Positions 48,009-50,796 of a stretch of 50,796 bases of DNA are shown one piece after another. Both the position numbers and the translations under genes were made by a program. Every line of letters begins with the position of its first letter. Position 1 is the stretch's first letter. The notes under the pieces are model-generated. The model ran no database searches and was not told the origin of the DNA. It saw only the letters and a program-made list of their open reading frames with translations. Where the stretch lies: NCBI GenBank assembly GCA_014084085.1, contig NPFB01000054.1, positions 57,518-108,313 of the forward strand, given 5' to 3'. This stretch comes from Hondaea fermentalgiana. Taxonomy: Eukaryota > Sar > Bigyra > Thraustochytrida > Thraustochytriidae.

Positions 48009-50609
48009 GGAGGACTTACCGCCTTCCTGCGACGGACCGCCTCCGCCGTTGTTCTTCTTCTTGAACGAACCTTTCCCACCTCCATTGTTGTTGTTGCTAT
48101 TGTTATTCTTGTCCGTACGTTGGCGTTTCGCCTGGTTGTTGTTGTTGTTGTTGTTGTTGCTATTGTTGTTATTGTTACCACTGGAGTTCTTCTCGTGTGG
48201 ACGCTTCTTGTTCTGATTGCCACGGTTGTTGTTACTGTTGTTGCCGCGGTTGTTGTTGTTGTTATTGTTGTTGTTGTTGTTACGACGGCGCTTTCGGGAG
48301 TTGTTACCGCGCTTGTCACCGCCAGCATTGTCGCTATCTCGTCCACGAGCATTGTCACCAGAACGAGACTCCGTCATGCTTTCGTCGTGACCAGATGCAC
48401 GATCCTCAGGCGCCGTCTCTTCCTGAGCCTGGACATTGTCTTGACTACGTGTCTCTGCATCACGATCACGTGACTCTGACCTACGACGCACATCTTGCTC
48501 GCGGTCAAAAGAGTGCGATCTGCGACGCTCATCTTCGCGTTCACGCCCCGAAGCAGACGGGGCAGGTGAATAGTCACGCGAATCGCGACGAGGGGGAGGT
48601 ACGTCTCTGGGATCTCTGCGGGGATCCCGAGCATCTCTGGCATCGCGGAAACGCGGGCTCGGGCTCCGTCCTGTGCCACGGTTGTTGTAACGAGGAGGAC
48701 TACGACTGCGGGGTCGCATCCCAGCGCCGGTGGGAGGTCCGCGACGCGCCCAGCGATCGCGAGGGCTCGGGCTCCGACCCCTGCGCGGGTATCCACGATC
48801 TTGCGGAGGACCTCGGCCACGGTAATAGCCACCGCCGCCGCCTCCACCGCGCGAATCATAGCGGTCATTATTGCGGTCATTCCAGTAGCCCCGGTCACGG
48901 TCATCCGGGTACGGACGGCGCGATGTAGGGGCTTCGTAGCGGCCGCGTGGAGGCGAGCGACCTCGACCATAACGATCGTAGGGGCGGTCGTAGGAACGAT
49001 CATACGAACGATCATACGAACGATCATATGAATCGTACCCCCCTGCCGGGGGGCCATCACGGCGTGAAATTTGCGTCCAGCCTCCTCGAGTACTAGCATT
49101 TTCATTGTTATTGTTGGAGGTATTGCCGGGCTGGGACGCAGGCGAGCTCGCTTGCGCGTCTCCCTGAGCCTCGGCGCTAGGCTCATCTGACGCCTTCTTT
49201 TCGGCGGTGGCGGCATCGGCATCGGCAGATGCTGCAGCTTTCTGATCAGCTGTTGCGGAGCCATCCTCCGCGGAAGAGGTGGCAGCGGCAGCGGCAGCGG
49301 CAGCATCATGAGTCTCATGCTCCCGCGCCTCAGCGACGGCATCCGGGGATGACTTTGACGCACCAAGCTCGAGAATGGCGTCCGGGCGCGTGTACGACTT
49401 GGAGTCCATGAGGCGGCGCTGGCGTTCATTCTCGGTCAGAGCGGCAGCGCGCTCCTTCTCAAGAGCCGCGCCGGTCTCGAGCTTATCACGCTGACTCTCG
49501 AGAAAGTCATTGACGCGCTTACGCAAAACATGGTTAGAACGCAACGTGTCCAAGCTCACGTCAGGGGTCTGGCACAAGGGACATACGAATTGACTCTTTA
49601 CAAGCGCTCCTTGGATGTCCTCCGCACTGCATGCCTTATTGCAGCAGGGGAGAACAACCGCATCTTTGAGAAGCTTTCCAGTCAGCTCACACAATAAATC
49701 CTTAGGCACACTGGCCTCATCAATGCGTTTTCGCAATTCATCGTCAGAAAGACGCGAGGTAGCCCCGCCACTAGCCTTGACACGCTCTTGAAAGCGCGCA
49801 TCCGTCTGGAAACGCCCCCAGCCCGCAGACCGCGCAGCGCTCTGCGCCGAGGCGCCGTCGGTCGCGCTAGCGCTGCTGCCGGCGCCTTCGCCTGAACCGG
49901 CCTCTGCGCCTGCCGCTGCGTCTCCGCCTGCCGCTGCAGCGTCGGCAGCCTTGGCAGACTCGGCGGAGGCAAGAAAACTCTTGGGGATGCCCTTGCTTAC
50001 GGCGCGGCTGGGATCTTGGTTGTTGTTGCGTCCGTATCCGCCATAGCCATGGACGCCTCCGATGGAGGATCCAGGCGGGCCCGACATGTTCGAACGCGTC
50101 TGCTTGCCGCGCTGCTTGCGCATCTGGTCTTTCATCTGCTTGCTCTTTTGCGAGGCGATTTGCGCCAAGCGGGAGGCCAACGAGGCACCGCCGCTCGCAG
50201 CGCCGCCATCGTCAGCAGCGTCTGCATCGTCGTCGTCGTCATCTTCGTCAAGAATGTCGCCGATTTGCTTGCCGCCGGCACCCGCATTTGCACCTGCGCC
50301 GCCGCTGCCACGCATGCCGCCGCCGCTCTTGTCGGCACGCATCTTGGCTTGCAGGCCCCCGCCAATAACGGGGACGCGCTGCACGATGATTTGCACATTC
50401 TTGGGCACGCGGGTGTCGTCACCGCGGTAAACTTCGCGCGTCGCTGCATTGGAGAGTACGAGCTCGAAATCTTGACCTTGCTTGCTCATGAGCCGCTTCT
50501 TCTCCACGATGCGCTGCGTCAGGTCGCCCAGCGAGATAAAGTTGCCATTGAACGTGATGTGATCAAAATCTCGCGCGCTCTTGAACTTGTACGTCACTTT
50601 GGACGGCAT
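47913..50609 (-). CDS. RBBP6: RBBP6/Mpe1-like DWNN-domain protein
   Basis: This 898-residue nuclear protein begins with a ubiquitin-like DWNN domain (residues 1-80: VTYKFKSARDFDHITFNG, ending VQIIVQRVPV), the hallmark of RBBP6 and yeast Mpe1. These are components of the pre-mRNA cleavage and polyadenylation factor with ubiquitin-ligase activity. A RING/U-box-like domain follows at about 307-362 (LLCELTGKLLKDAVVLPCC ... VCPLC). The CCHC zinc knuckle expected between them is missing, although the flanking GY and GIPKSFL elements remain (188-214). Within the RING, two of the eight zinc ligands are replaced. The rest is low complexity: alanine-rich linkers, repeated YDRS units, an Arg/Ser/Pro-rich region like that of animal RBBP6, and a C-terminal tail of asparagine runs encoded by AAC. 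The first ATG is 50609; the open frame continues a little further upstream without an ATG. Confidence 0.92.
47971..48290. repeat. (AAC/GTT)n-rich coding microsatellites
   Basis: Several long GTT runs (AAC on the coding strand) encode the asparagine tracts at the C-terminus of the RBBP6-like protein. The opposite strand stays open as a valine/leucine-rich frame, which I treat as an artefact. Confidence 0.85.
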
Positions 50610-50796
50610 CTTCGCTGTCTGCCGCGGCAAAGGCCCCCGCCTCGCCTTCCTCTCCTCGTCCGCGCTGCTGCCCGCGCCCGCGTGGACCTGCGCTCGCGAG
50701 AGTGGCCTCGACGGCCAGCGAAGTCGGCCTCGTCGAGCGAAAGAATGAAAGAAACCGCTTCGGCCCGCGCCGCGCCGCGCCGCGCCGATCGGCTCG
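50610..50796. other. 5' flank of the RBBP6-like gene
   Basis: CpG-rich sequence ending in a (CGCGC)n-like tract, presumably promoter and 5' untranslated region. It runs off the window. Confidence 0.5.

Noticed and set aside
47832..48473. Valine/leucine-rich plus-strand frame of 213 codons that looks like a membrane protein
   Set aside because: It is the antisense of the asparagine (AAC) repeats of the RBBP6-like gene; hydrophobicity comes from GTT repeats only.

Overview
This is eukaryotic nuclear DNA: GC-rich and gene-dense, with short GT-AG introns (58-157 bp, donors mostly GTAAGT or GTACGT, CTAAC-like branch sites), very long uninterrupted reading frames, and families found only in eukaryotes (VPS13, longin SNARE, PUF, RBBP6, SLC25 carrier). 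The style suggests a protist. My best guess is a labyrinthulomycete (thraustochytrid) or a related stramenopile, because of intron-poor large genes, high GC and many tetranucleotide repeats. That is inference; no rRNA or organelle marker is present to confirm it.

Thirteen protein genes are supported. From left to right: a Pumilio/PUF RNA-binding protein (+, 460-3510); a secreted leucine-rich-repeat protein with eleven exons, nine of them exactly 69 nt (+, 4184-6004); a ketohexokinase-like PfkB kinase (-, 6311-7390); a giant channel with four tandem K+-channel/cyclic-nucleotide-binding-like modules (+, 8532-15614); a SMYD-type SET protein with substituted catalytic residues (-, 15622-17394); an intronless 5,553-residue VPS13 lipid-transfer protein with extra PDZ, discoidin-like, zinc-finger and PH-like modules (+, 18305-34966); a FIRRM/FLIP-like helical protein (-, 35306-37945); a mitochondrial carrier in four exons (-, 38653-40012); a single-domain SCP2 protein in two exons (+, 42306-42746); an MFS transporter (+, 43513-45171); a UPF0598 mitochondrial protein (-, 45584-46312); a VAMP7-like longin SNARE (+, 46994-47779); and an RBBP6/Mpe1-like DWNN protein (-, 47913-50609).

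Genes mostly alternate in strand, making convergent pairs with very short spacers (7 nt between the stop codons of the channel and SET genes; 133 nt between VAMP7 and RBBP6) and divergent pairs with GC-rich spacers that are the likely shared promoters. No operon-like pathway is apparent; these are mostly housekeeping genes (RNA control, lipid transfer, trafficking, metabolite transport). Spacers carry tetranucleotide runs, an imperfect 150-bp tandem duplication (40411-40713) and GC-rich low-complexity sequence. I found no tRNA, rRNA, transposon or CRISPR.

The most notable points are the exon-per-repeat LRR gene built by two-exon duplications, the four-in-one K+ channel whose four CNBDs all seem to lack the ligand-binding arginine, the extra modules spliced into the VPS13 adaptor-binding region, and the RBBP6 protein that has lost its zinc knuckle and half of one RING zinc site.
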